A stretch of DNA of 28,180 nt from Chara braunii (taxonomy: Eukaryota; Streptophyta; Charophyceae; Charales; Characeae): positions 3,936,080 through 3,964,259 of the forward strand of contig BFEA01000059.1 in assembly GCA_003427395.1 (NCBI GenBank), read 5' to 3'. Of the stretch, positions 16,938 to 26,351 are shown in pieces (position 1 is the first letter of the stretch; every line of letters starts with the position of its first letter). The notes beneath the pieces are model-generated. The model did not search any database and was not told the origin of the DNA. It saw only the letters and a program-made list of their open reading frames with translations. The position numbers were made by a program, and so were the translations under genes.

Positions 16938-19105
16938 ATGGCTGATGTGGAAGTCACTAGGGGTGGGGCACGATCCCCCCCCCCCGGCCCCATACCAACC
17001 AATGGACGAGGACGAGGATAGAGTGAGGGAGTTGGCGAAGCTGTGCTGTGATGAAGGAATCTTGCCAACCTCGATAGATCCAGGGGAGATGACAGTCAAC
17101 GGGAGAGAAGTCACCTTCAAAGTCAACAACCGGATTGATAAAACGAAGGTGGACTGGTTGAAGGATCACACAGTCACGGTGATATTTTGGAATGCGGCAC
17201 GTTTTTTACCAAAGAAGACGAAGGATGATCTCGTGAGGGCGTATGAGGACACACGTACGCAAGAAGGTGACTTTGAGAGCAATACTTTCAGGCGAGGGAG
17301 GATAAAAGTGGAAGGTCTGAATGTCGTCTCCTATGTGTCGAGAAGTGCGGCAGTCAAACAGTGGCTTCTGGCGAAAGGAAGGGATGAGATTACGCTGGGT
17401 CAAATCAGCTATGTAATGGAGTTTAAACCTTGGTTAACAAAAGCCCAACTACGGGAACAAAGGAGAAGGGAAGAGGAGTCGAATTTATGCGTGATTGCGG
17501 TGCAAGTGCCGCTCGATGCGATGTTTTATCTGGAGGCCCAAATAGCGAAGGCAATAGGGCTAGTAATCAACTCGCACCCTGCCGAGCAGGATCGGCAAAA
17601 ACCAGCGCTCATAAATCTGAAGTTCGATCTGGAGCCGTCGGAGACCAAATATGAAGGACAAAATTTCCGTGGTGACTTACGAAGGGGATACTCTGACAGT
17701 TAATCTGGCATCATCAGACACTCCAAGGTGCAGGAGATGCAGGGCCTTCTTCCACGAGGAGAGCGAATGTAGGAGAAACAGATAGCCACAACAGGGTACT
17801 TCGCAAGGAGGGTATGGAACAAGACAGGAAACATCAGCCGCACAACCATTGTACTCAGGACCATTGGGTCCAACACCGAGCCAGGCGGAACCAGGACTGG
17901 AGCAATCAGGAACTCCAGCAGATGCAGGGTCCTGCAAGTAATTATTATAACGCGGCGTTCTCACCGGATGCGATAAGGCGACAACAGTTCTATCAGTCGG
18001 GGCAGTCGTTGATGGGGATGCTTGGGACGTGAACAGGGATGCAAGCTGGGATCCCGGGAATGCCGAACAACTTATCGGCGTTTGGTCCGTGGCCTGTGCA
18101 ATAAACCACATGCCACCGTTCCCACCAGGAGGCTACGGTTTCCCACTCTTTTCTCAAGAGGGTTTGGGTGGATGTACACTTGGAGGGCAACTGGGAGGGA
18201 GCGTCCACGGAGGAGGAGGGATGTATGCAGCAACGTGGGGAGGAGGAGCAGGTTTGCATCACGCTTCAGGAGGACAGGTGCACGGAACGCATGACACCAG
18301 AGGGGGTTTCCAGGGTGGAATGTCGAGCCCCAACAGGGAGGCAGTGAGTGACAACAGAGGGACAGGTGGCACGCCAGGAAAGCAGAGGAGATTGCGGCAA
18401 GAAGATAGCGCCACCTCTGATCTGCGAGGAGTCAGGGAGGAGAAATCGGGTTCGATGGAATTCGAGGGCTCACAGGGTCGGATCAGGGAGATAATTACTC
18501 CGGGAACAAAGACAACAAGGAAGAGAATTCCGGTGGCAGTTGCGAGAGGCCAATAGGAGGGGATCGAATCAAAGATTCTCCCCGTGTTACGTACGACTGT
18601 TAGAAATGAATTCTACTTCATTACTTGGGTTTCAGAGGATGGCAGCACGCTTCTTCTGTCGCTCCAGTCACCTGAGTCTCCGATGCCAACTGCGATTGCG
18701 AACATGGTGAGGACGACGGTGGCGGACAGGTTGTTGTTCCGGTTAATAGCGGACATGCTGGTGCCAAGAATTGTAGCGGATAACCCAGAAAATGGCAGGA
18801 AGATAAAGTTCTTCATTCCGCTCATGGACGTCCGGTTTGTGGAAGGACAGATCGAGGTAATGGAAAGGGAGGGAATGCGACTCTGCCCAGTGTCCTGGAT
18901 TACAGAAAAAAGGAAGCAGGAACTGAGCAGAATCAAGATTCCACCACTCAAGTCTGCAGAGCTGCTGATGGATGTTGAAAGGAAACTGCCGAACGACAAG
19001 AAGCTGTTATCTCCGTTCATGAAGACTCACCTGACAAAGTCATGGCTCGCAGGACCGTCCACATCCCAGAAATCACTCAATTCACAGAAGTCGGGCCCAA
19101 CGTGA
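16938..19105 (+). pseudogene. LINE ORF1, RNA-binding protein with CCHC knuckle (broken)
   Basis: ORF1 proteins of such LINEs bind the element RNA. The likely start is ATG 16938 (MADVEVTRGGARS); an 11-base C run at 16975-16985 then shifts the frame into one that opens at 16945 and runs to 17703. That part has a DUF4283-like region, judged from FKPWLTKAQLREQRRREEES and the following VIAVQVPLDAMFY. A second shift near 17655 leads to TVNLASSDTPRC and a CCHC knuckle CRRCRAFFHEESEC at 17729-17770, then a TAG near 17783. A Gly-rich, low-complexity stretch (about 17940-18400) follows with more frame changes, then a C-terminal block at 18584-19105 (GSTLLLSLQSPESPMPTAIA, KFFIPLMDVRFVEG) after a TAG at 18554-18556. 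DUF4283 similarity is my reading, not a search result. Confidence 0.7.
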
Positions 19106-19124
19106 GAGACTGCTAGGAACAAGG

Positions 19125-22100
19125 ATGGGTAACCTGAAGGTGGCCACGTGGAACGTCCGCGGCCTGGGCGACAGCTCCGGGAAATTCAAGAAGGATAGGT
19201 TGAAGGCGTGGATCCGTGAGAAAGGAGCTCAGGTCATTTGCCTTCAGGAGACTAAATTAGGGGAAGAAAAGATTGGGGCACTGGGAACATGGTGGGACGG
19301 CCCCCAGCTGTGGTCCCCGGCTCAGGAGACAAGGGGCGGCGTTGGTATTCTGGTAAACAGAAGCTTGGATGCAACGATCATAGACTTCTACGCTGACCTC
19401 TGGGGACGTTGGGCGTGGGTTAAGCTGGGAATAGCGGGAGAAGAGTGGATTATTGGGACTGTTTATGCTCCTACAGATCAGAGAGCTAGGATTACTTTTA
19501 TTAAGGAACTGTCATTTGTGGTACCCGACTGTGATAGAGTGGTTATCTCAGGCGACTAGAATTTGTCGTTAGACTGTACTGAGTCAAGGCAAAGTAGTTC
19601 AGCGGATAGGGACACATTGTTAAACATGATGATGGAAATTGAGCTAATCGATCCATACAGGTTGATGCACCCGGACAAGGATGGTTTCACCTGGCACTCG
19701 AACCCAAGACCGGTGACAGTGCAACGTAGATTTGATTACTTTCTTATATCTGCCTCTCTATGGAATTCGGTTGTAAAAGTGGAAGAGACGGAGCACCCTC
19801 TTTCGGACCACAAGCCTGTCCTCTTAACCTTGACCATGAAACGGGCAAGGAGGGGGAAGGGTCTGTTTCGACTCAACACTCAGAACTTAGATGATCCGGG
19901 GCTGAAGAAATGGATGAAGGAGTTCTGGGTAGATTGGGAAAAGGTCAAGGATTGTTATGGCTCTAGGGAAGAATGGTGGGACGGGGGTACAGCCCTACTA
20001 TCAAACCTCCTTAACGTCTTCTCTCGTATTTTGGCCTACAATAGACTTCAATATGAGAGGGATATCAGGAAGAAAATTAGATTTGCCGAAAAGAGGATGT
20101 CTGAACATCCAGTCTCCAACTTGGTGTGGGGAAAGGAACGAGGTGTGTTGATGAAGGAATGGGAGGAAGCTCAGATCAAGAAATCTGAAGTTTGGGCGGA
20201 TAGACTTCGGGTAAAAGGGATAGTGGTGTATGATCGGATGTCTAGAGAGACCTGTCAGAAGCTGACTCCGAGCCGAACATCGGCTTCAATGATTGAGCTT
20301 CAACATCCCTTCGATAAGGAAGCACGGAAGGCGATTGAGTTGGCGGACCTATGCAATTATGCAACAATGTACTACAAGGACATATTGACATCCCGACTGC
20401 AGGGCGCAGAGGTGGTAACAGATTTGTATGAGGGGAGCACACATTGGACGAATACAGAGGTCAGACTGGCAGCCGAAGGGAGACTAGACTTGGATAGACC
20501 AGTAACCAATGAGGAAGCCCCCCAAGCCTTGAGGAACATGTCGAAGGGAAAGGCGCCAGGAATAGACGGACTGCCAACGGAATGGTACATAGACCAGTGG
20601 GACGAGGTGGGGGATTACTTGGTCGAAATATTTAACAATGTTCTGACGGGAGGGAGACTGTCGAAAGGAATGTGTAGCGATGTCATCTCTGTACTATTCA
20701 AGAAAGGGGACAGTACAAAGATTAGGAATTGGAGGTTAGTCTCATTGTTAAACGTATCTTATAAGATCCTCGCAAAGATCCTGGCCCGCAGACTAAGTAA
20801 GTACCTTCCGGATTTAGTAAAAGGCGATCAGGCGGCCTTTATTAGAGGGAGATCTATATTTGACAACATTATCACTGCAATTGAGACATTAGAAGAAGTA
20901 CAGAGCAAAGAGTTGAATGTGGCGGTACTACTATTAGACTTAGAGAAGGCGTACGACCGGGTGAATTGGTCCTACGTACTATCCACACTGCAGTGGATGG
21001 GGTTTGGGGTGAACTTCATCAATTGGGTGAAGTCCTTGTACACTTTCTCTATGGCGGCAGTGATAATTAATGGGCGACTGTCTGGGGAGTTCAGTCTGAC
21101 AAGATCCTTACGCCAGGGCTGCCCTTTGGCGCCCCTCTTGTTCGCAGTTCAATTTGACGTGGTGTTGAACAATATCAGGGAGCACCCGCAAATCAGGGGC
21201 ATGCCGACGGGGCCAACATCCTACAAGGTGAAGGCTCTAGCGGATGACCTCTTCGCAGTTTCGGAAAACTCTGTGGAATCATTGACGGCGCTGAAGGACT
21301 GCCTGGACGAGTTTTCATCACTTTCTGAGGCGGCCATTAACTGGCACAAATCGGTATATTTACTCATGGAAGTATACAAGTTGGAGTCAGAGTGGGGAAT
21401 GAAGCGGGTGGAACAGGATAAGTCAGAAAGGTTTTTGGGGGTGCAAATTGCGTTGTTGGACTGTGCAGCAGAACAAGATGACATCCTTCTTCAGAAATCT
21501 CTTCATCGCTTGGTTACATGGGGAATGGCACCACACCTCTCAATCTTTGGTAGAGCACTGGTGTTGAATGGAGCTATGTTCGCCCTGCTGTGGTTCGTGG
21601 GCACTGTAAGGAGGATCGGGGATCAAACCTGCAAGCAGCTAAGAAGGAGGGCAGCGAGATTCATCTGGAAACCGTACGCCAAAGAGGAGGAGAACTTCTT
21701 GACCAAGGTGGCTTGGGAGATGCTATGCCTCCCCAGATCCGAGGGGCGATTGGGGATTCACGACCCGGTAAGGCAAAACGAAGCAATGTTGGTGAACTGG
21801 GTGGTGAAAGCCTGCCTAGAGGAACCAATTCCTCATTGGGTGTACCTGGCAGAAAAGATTTTGGCTGACGAGTGGAATCTGTCAAGGTCTGGCGATGTCT
21901 GGACTTGTATCTTTTTGTATTCCTTCCAGAGGAGGAGGATCAGATCACCACTTTGGAGAGCTCTGATTCAGGCATGGAGAAAGTTGAGGCCGGACGTCTG
22001 GGTGGAGCCTGTCACGAAAGGGGAGGTCCTCCAGCAGTCTATCTTTGAGAACCCAAGGATTAGAGGGGAGGACGATCAGTGGTTGGGGGCAGAGTCCCAG

Positions 22101-23333
22101 AGCATGGGTAGGAAGTGGATCGAGAAAGGGATAGTTAGGATCAAAGATATCTGGGACGCCTTTTCGGAGGACTGGCAGTCAGAGGAGGAAGTGAAGGCCC
22201 GACTAGGACAAATGAGACAGGTGGGAGGAAAGTTAGAGGAGGTAATTAAGGCAATCCCGGATGAATGGAAGCGGCTATTAGCCCCAGAAACAGTGGACCC
22301 GCCCGGGACATGGTACGTTCAGGATTCTCAGCCTGACAGGAAACTGTGGGAACTGGTGGAAATTCACCCGGATGGGAAAAGAACCTTCCAGGGCTAGGAA
22401 ATGAGGAAGGGAGACCAAATAATCACAGACAAAGTGGAGGGGTATCCAGTGTTGGGAATGGCTCTATCACAAGTCCGAGTTATCGTGGAAGACTCGACCC
22501 CGAGGATTTTATTCGCGGAAGGGAGATCCATCTCAGTAATAAGAACAGATCCGGGCATGTGGGAATGGAGAGCACAGGGTAGAGGAGGGGAGAGTATCTG
22601 CCTGTTTAATTATACAACTCGGCTGGGTTACAAGCTGTCAGTACCACTGAAACACCCGGAGGTAAAGGCACGGACTAGGTGGATACGCTTGTTGGAAGTA
22701 GAACCAGAACAGATCGGGAACGCATTGACGAAGTGTTGGGAGCAGTTGAAACTGATCCCTTGTCAAAGACAGGCATCTACGCTGTGGTTACTGTCAATGG
22801 TGGCGACACCATTGGCAGTATGGTTAACAGAACACGGGTTGAAGGTGGACCTGACGTGCTCCAGATGTCAATGGGCTTTTGAGTCGACAGTCCACCTATG
22901 GTGGGACTGTCCAGCATCGGCTAGAATTTGGAGCTGGTGGGGAAAATTCTGGGAAGAATGTACAAATGGTTCGTTCCCTTGGTCTAAGACTTGGACTTTG
23001 TTGGGTGGAATCCAGGAAAGCTTCTCGATATCGAAGGGCTGGGGCTACGTTGCCCAAGTGGCACGAGCGGTCGGTTGTACGGTGATTTGGCAAGAGAGAA
23101 ACGAGAGAGTGTTTAAAGGAGAGGAATGGACAAACAAGCAGACGCGAGCGACTTTCGCTCAGCTGCTGAGAAGATCTATTCTGGCGGACTGGAGAAGGAA
23201 TGTTAGTAAGGGCGGTTACAGGGCGGCTGGGCTGAAGTGGTTTCAAGAGACGTGGGGGATTGATGGAAAGATGGCAAAGATTGCAGAAGGGAGAGTAACT
23301 GTAGGGGACTGGTTCACAAAGGCGATGAGGTAG
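19125..23333 (+). pseudogene. LINE ORF2: endonuclease, reverse transcriptase, zf-RVT (two in-frame stops)
   Basis: ORF2 nicks target DNA and reverse-transcribes from the nick. It starts at ATG 19125, 20 bp after ORF1, and stays in one frame for 1,403 codons. Endonuclease motifs: VATWNVRGLG, ICLQETK, GGVGILV, VISGD then TAG (19557-19559) then NLSLD, and LSDHKPVLL. RT motifs: GKAPGIDGLP (about 20550), RNWRLVSLLNVSYKILAKIL, GRSIFDNI, LLLDLEKAYDRVNW, LRQGCPLAPLLFAVQFD, and LADD at 21237-21248 where FADD or YADD is usual. A TAG at 22395-22397 splits off the C-terminal part. The zf-RVT domain at about 22765-22940 reads STLWLLSMVATPLAVWL, LTCSRCQW, then HLWWDCPASARIWSWW. The two TAG codons are the only breaks I see, so decay is light; TGG to TAG would explain the first, since GDWN is a known variant of the endonuclease GDFN motif. 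Confidence 0.9.
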
Positions 23334-23760
23334 GTATGAAAGTTGGGGCTAGACCTGAGCACTCCGTTGGCGGGCAACGGGACAGTCGCAGGAGACAGGC
23401 AGAGGGAAGGTCAGTGGAGGGAGTGCTGGTTAGGAAGCCGTCGAATATAGACGGTTCAGTAGGTTACGCGAGAGTAGCCTTCGAGTAGCGAATGGTAGTG
23501 GCAGTCGGGTTAGGGACATTTGAGTAGCTTTGTTTCCTTTTTTGGATTGTTCGGCTTTTGCAGGCCCTGGTGGCAACTTTTTTATGCTCAGAGAGGGAAA
23601 GTCAGGACGGAGGTCTTCGGGACCGGATCTGTTCCTAGTTTAAAGTACCCCTCTGATGCCAAACCAAAACTGGCTGATGCTGTCAGTGTGTTTCCCCCGG
23701 GTTGAATTGTGAGGTCCCCGGCCTCGTTGGTAACAGTTATAATGAGTTTCGAGTTGGATT
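23334..23760 (+). other. LINE 3' UTR
   Basis: Untranslated sequence between the ORF2 stop and the poly-A tail. It includes the conserved tail motif at 23667-23726. No credible ORF. Confidence 0.8.
23667..23726 (+). other. Conserved LINE 3'-UTR tail motif, copy 2
   Basis: AAACTGGCTGATGCT, CCCGGGTTGAATTGTGAGG and CCCCGGCCTCG match the tail of the minus-strand LINE (1359-1415), about 35 bp before the poly-A in each. The CCGGG and CCCGG segments could pair, enclosing the GTGAGG part. Confidence 0.7.
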
Positions 23761-23782
23761 AAAAAAAAAAAAAAAAAAAAAA

Positions 23783-23954
23783 GGCCGTGCCCGTTAACAA
23801 GCCACACTTGGTGTCCAGCAATTCTGCGGAGATGTCCGAATTGCTGCATTTCGTGTCTGGAGAGTAATTGGCAAGACCACGGAGAAGTCCAGAGTAATAT
23901 AATTGAGTTAATTCAGTTCCCAGCACGTGCTGCTCCCCACGAATAGATTGGAGC

Positions 23955-23985
<31 letters not shown>
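23783..23985 (+). mobile_element. Short poly-A-tailed unit, possible retroposon
   Basis: About 176 bp followed by A27 (23959-23985), lying directly after the LINE tail. It contains an AGCAATTC/GAATTGCT inverted pair near 23817-23845. No tRNA-like boxes and no target duplication are seen, so it could be a truncated retroposon or host sequence with a poly-A tract. Confidence 0.4.
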
Positions 23986-23987
<2 letters not shown>

Positions 23988-24280
23988 TACGGGTATTACA
24001 GGTGCCTTCTAGGAAATGAACGGGTCACTACAGAAGCGCCCAAATTCATCCGACTAGAAACGTTTCTACTCTATTTTTTTTTCACGGCTGGTAGCTGGGC
24101 CAAGTACTGGCGGTGTAGCAAGTTTTATTTCTTTTATACATAGTATAAATCCTTTGCTGCCTGCCAAGCCTTTCATCCTCAAATTGTTTTATTTTGGCCA
24201 GTCTCCCTGAAGGCGCGCTAACCAATCTAATCCTTTGATATGATTTATTCCATTCGCCGAGGATTTGCTGTTCCTGTCAT
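23986..24280. other. AT-rich spacer
   Basis: No gene. It contains a perfect 14-bp palindrome TAGAAACGTTTCTA at 24055-24068 and a T-rich stretch around 24075. Confidence 0.5.
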
Positions 24281-24394
24281 ACTACCATCTTCCCCCGAAC
24301 ATAACGCATCCTAAAAGGAAAGTATACAAGGTATGTTTCCGGCCAGATACATTCAGAATGAGGGTGCGTTGTGTTCGGGCGGGAAAATGGTAGT
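24281..24394. mobile_element. Foldback element, copy A (114 bp)
   Basis: The left arm 24281-24312 (ACTACCATCTTCCCCCGAAC then ATAACGCATCCT) pairs with the right arm 24361-24394 (AGGGTGCGTTGTGTTCGGGC then GGGAAAATGGTAGT) as an imperfect inverted repeat of about 32 bp. The right flank continues AGTGACCGACC, shared with the element at 25102. No ORF. It looks like a small MITE or foldback transposon. Confidence 0.7.
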
Positions 24395-24569
24395 AGTGAC
24401 CGACCCATAAAGATTGCAGACCTGAGATGTTTACATTCTCCAATCGGTGAGTGACAAATGTTTGAAAAGGAGACAAGGTAATTTTGAGGGCTGGGGGCCA
24501 TGCTGGCCAGCTTTGTTTCTTTTTTTTTGGGGGGGGGGCGGATGCTGCCACCGCCCATAAATAAAATTG
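24395..24569. other. Unassigned spacer with T9G10 run
   Basis: No gene seen. The only landmark is a T-run followed directly by a G-run of about ten near 24521-24539. Confidence 0.5.
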
Positions 24570-24583
24570 TAGCCATTGGGTCT

Positions 24584-24606
24584 TTTTTTTTTCTTTTTTT
24601 TTTTTT
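24584..24606 (-). mobile_element. Poly-A-only retro-insertion with 14-bp target duplication
   Basis: A 23-nt T tract with one C is bracketed by TAGCCATTGGGTCT at 24570-24583 and at 24607-24620, an exact 14-bp duplication. The insertion is thus nothing but a poly-A tail in minus orientation, as expected if target-primed reverse transcription stopped in the tail. Replication slippage is unlikely to create the flanking unique duplication. Confidence 0.7.
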
Positions 24607-24782
24607 TAGCCATTGGGTCTGGCTTCAACCCTCTGGAGATTTGGAAAAGGCAAATAAATACCAAGTGCATCTTTCTACCTTCTAGCTGAAGATGCGCTTG
24701 CCAGCCAGTTTCCGCCCCACAAACTTACGTCTTTGCCCTTCTATTTGTGCTACCTTGCCACCAACAAAAACTCCCTGTCGCT

Positions 24783-24817
24783 GCGCAAGTCCAAAAAAAA
24801 AAAAAAAAAAAAAAAAA
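24783..24817 (+). mobile_element. Minimal retro-insertion: 10 bp plus A25, 13-bp target duplication
   Basis: GCGCAAGTCC followed by A25 (24793-24817) is flanked by ACTCCCTGTCGCT at 24770-24782 and again at 24817-24829, exact. The ten unique bases would be the 3' end of the source RNA; they do not match the LINE tails in this window. Confidence 0.75.
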
Positions 24818-24841
24818 CTCCCTGTCGCTCCAAGTTCCCCA

Positions 24842-24883
24842 AAGAATGATAAAGAATCCAAACAAAATAGAAGTATCATTCTT
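24842..24883. repeat. 10-bp perfect inverted repeat
   Basis: AAGAATGATA at 24842-24851 and TATCATTCTT at 24874-24883 could form a stem with a 22-base loop next to the T-rich stretch. Its right arm overlaps the candidate target duplication of the next retroposon. Confidence 0.7.
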
Positions 24884-24884
24884 C

Positions 24885-25048
24885 TTTTTGTTTTCCTTTT
24901 TTTTTTAAGGGAACAATGTCTTTATAAAAGCCGGGAACCGGGCCCGGCGTCCCTTACAAAATTAGGTGGGGCCCTTCAGCATGTGCTGGAAACAAAAGTG
25001 GTCCAGCGTACGCACCACTGAATAAAAAAAAACTCAAAAAAAGTAATC
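24885..25048 (-). mobile_element. Poly-T-headed retroposon, copy 2
   Basis: A T-rich head (24885-24907) is followed by AAAAGCCGGGAACCG and GGCGTCCCTTACAAAA, the sequence seen beside poly-T at 1205-1298. A candidate target duplication flanks it: GTATCATTCTTC (24873-24884) and GTATCATTTTCC (25049-25060), 10 of 12 identical. On the minus strand it reads as a roughly 160-bp retroposon, either a SINE or a 5'-truncated LINE of a family different from the two large ones. Confidence 0.6.
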
Positions 25049-25101
25049 GTATCATTTTCCTACAACAAAGGGGGACCTCTTCAGCCCACAAAATTTACCT
25101 T

Positions 25102-25201
25102 CTTCACCCGAATAAAACGCCGGGTCATTATCGCTGCATCTGGTCGGCAAGTTGCCCAAAATACAGCTATAATGACCGGCCGGCGTTCTATTCGGGTGAA
25201 G
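25102..25201. mobile_element. Foldback element, copy B (100 bp)
   Basis: The left arm 25102-25131 (CTTCACCCGAATAAAACGCC then GGGTCATTAT) pairs with 25169-25201 (ATAATGACCGGCCGGCGTTC then TATTCGGGTGAAG); the only differences are one base and a 3-bp indel. ACC-TCTTC-CCCGAA-A-AACGC in the left arm and GTAGT-ACCGACC beyond the right arm are shared with copy A at 24281, so the two are one family. Confidence 0.8.
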
Positions 25202-25422
25202 TTGGTAGTACCGACCTGCTCTGCCTATGTCCTGGATCAGTGCATCCTTTTATTCCCCTTTTGGAAAAAAAAGACAGATTCTTTAGTCCTCAGAATTCTA
25301 GCTGGAAAGGCGGTGGGGCCACCGCCTAGCTTTGTCCTGAATACTTCATCATGGACACAGGGTCCAACCTACCTTATGAAAAGAATCATCCAGCCTTGAT
25401 TCTTCCGAAAAGGAAAACCCAA
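25202..25422. other. Spacer with perfect 9-bp hairpin
   Basis: AGGCGGTGG (25308-25316) and CCACCGCCT (25319-25327) form a perfect hairpin with a two-base loop. No gene recognised in the interval. Confidence 0.6.
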
Positions 25423-25433
25423 GTGGAATCCAG

Positions 25434-25876
25434 CTGCCTAACTCAGTTGGTAAGGCTCGCAAGTGGCATTCAGGAGGTCGTGGGTTCAATCCCCATTGAC
25501 CTCATGTACCTTCCCGGGCATGCTTGGCGCCCGCCACCTAGAGATAGAACACTGGATCCCCCGATCGACATAGAGCAGAGTCTGCTGATGTCCTCAGGGG
25601 AGGGGACCACCGCCTGAGGGGAGGCACAGCCGCACAGGGATTGGTTCTGTTGGCATGGTCCCTGATGCTACCAGCTGTCCCCTCGCCGGTATCGCCCACC
25701 TGCAGGTCGGGAGCAGCCCCCGCATGTTATCTCGTGAACACGGTTCTGGCTGCTACGGGGTTCCCTGTATGCCTACAATTAGGAGTAGTGGTAGGTGGGT
25801 AGTGTGAGGTGATATTGAGAGAAGAATATTATCTGAATATAGCTTTAATAAATTAAAAAAAAAAAAAAAAAAAAAA
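25434..25876 (+). mobile_element. tRNA-derived SINE with poly-A tail
   Basis: The 5' part is tRNA-like: an A box TAACTCAGTTGG (25439-25450) and a B box GGTTCAATCCC (25483-25493) spaced as in tRNA genes. The T-arm GTGGG-TTCAATC-CCCAT is recognisable. The non-tRNA body of about 350 bp contains a CCTCAGG/CCTGAGG hairpin near 25595-25618, and the unit ends in A22 (25855-25876). Flanks GTGGAATCCAG (25423-25433) and GTGGATCCAG (25877-25886) are a target duplication with one indel. RNA polymerase III would transcribe it from the internal boxes; a LINE would supply the reverse transcriptase. At about 443 bp it is long for a SINE. Confidence 0.85.
25439..25493 (+). promoter_or_regulatory. Internal pol III promoter (A and B boxes) of the SINE
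   Basis: A box TAACTCAGTTGG and B box GGTTCAATCCC, 32 bases apart, match the tRNA consensus at most positions. The segment is too altered in the anticodon region to call a functional tRNA. Confidence 0.8.
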
Positions 25877-25886
25877 GTGGATCCAG

Positions 25887-26351
25887 ATTCTGGAATTTTT
25901 TATTTTTTTCCCCTTTAGACCCACCAGTATGTTTCCCGAGTATCTTGTTTGGACGCCGCAGTAAACAAGAGACGTCCTTGGGGCCTCGGCCTACCAAATG
26001 GAAAAGGCTGGCAACACCAGCCTGAGGCAGAGGGATGCGATTTTGCACCTTCACTGGTTCCTTTTCTTTTTGGCGCATGGCAAGGAGCGGCACCGGAAAA
26101 AACGAGGCCCAGACGGACTGGAGGATTAAAGAAACAATCGCATGTGCAAGCCAGTATTCTGACAGTCTTAAGAACCCCATCAAAGTGGAATTCATGCAAA
26201 TATGATGGCTCCTTTCTGTTGGTAGGGAGCTCCACCACCTGGAAACTGGGTCCAGCTTCCCCATGACAGTATATACTATATATGGAAACAGCGTTCAAGA
26301 ATTGATCGCTGCTGTTGTCTGCGGAACCCAAACAGCTCGCTCGCTGGCTCC
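25887..26351. other. Spacer without recognised gene
   Basis: Overlapping open frames on both strands lack recognisable domains. A TATATACTATATA stretch occurs at about 26270. Nothing else is supported. Confidence 0.5.

Larger units (their letters stand above)
16562..23782 (+). mobile_element. Near-full-length LINE (endonuclease/RT/zf-RVT type)
   Basis: The order is 5' UTR, ORF1 with a CCHC knuckle, ORF2 with apurinic-type endonuclease, RT and zf-RVT domains, a 3' UTR of about 430 bp and an A22 tail (23761-23782). This is the architecture of plant-lineage L1-type LINEs. ORF1 has frameshifts and stops, and ORF2 has two in-frame TAG codons, so the copy is inactive. It is the plus-strand relative of the truncated minus-strand LINE at 1299-3370. 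The 5' boundary is tentative, based on a weak target-duplication candidate. Confidence 0.85.

Noticed and set aside
25432-25502. Functional tRNA gene
   Set aside because: A and B boxes are good, but the acceptor and anticodon arms do not pair properly and the sequence runs into a SINE body with poly-A and target duplication.
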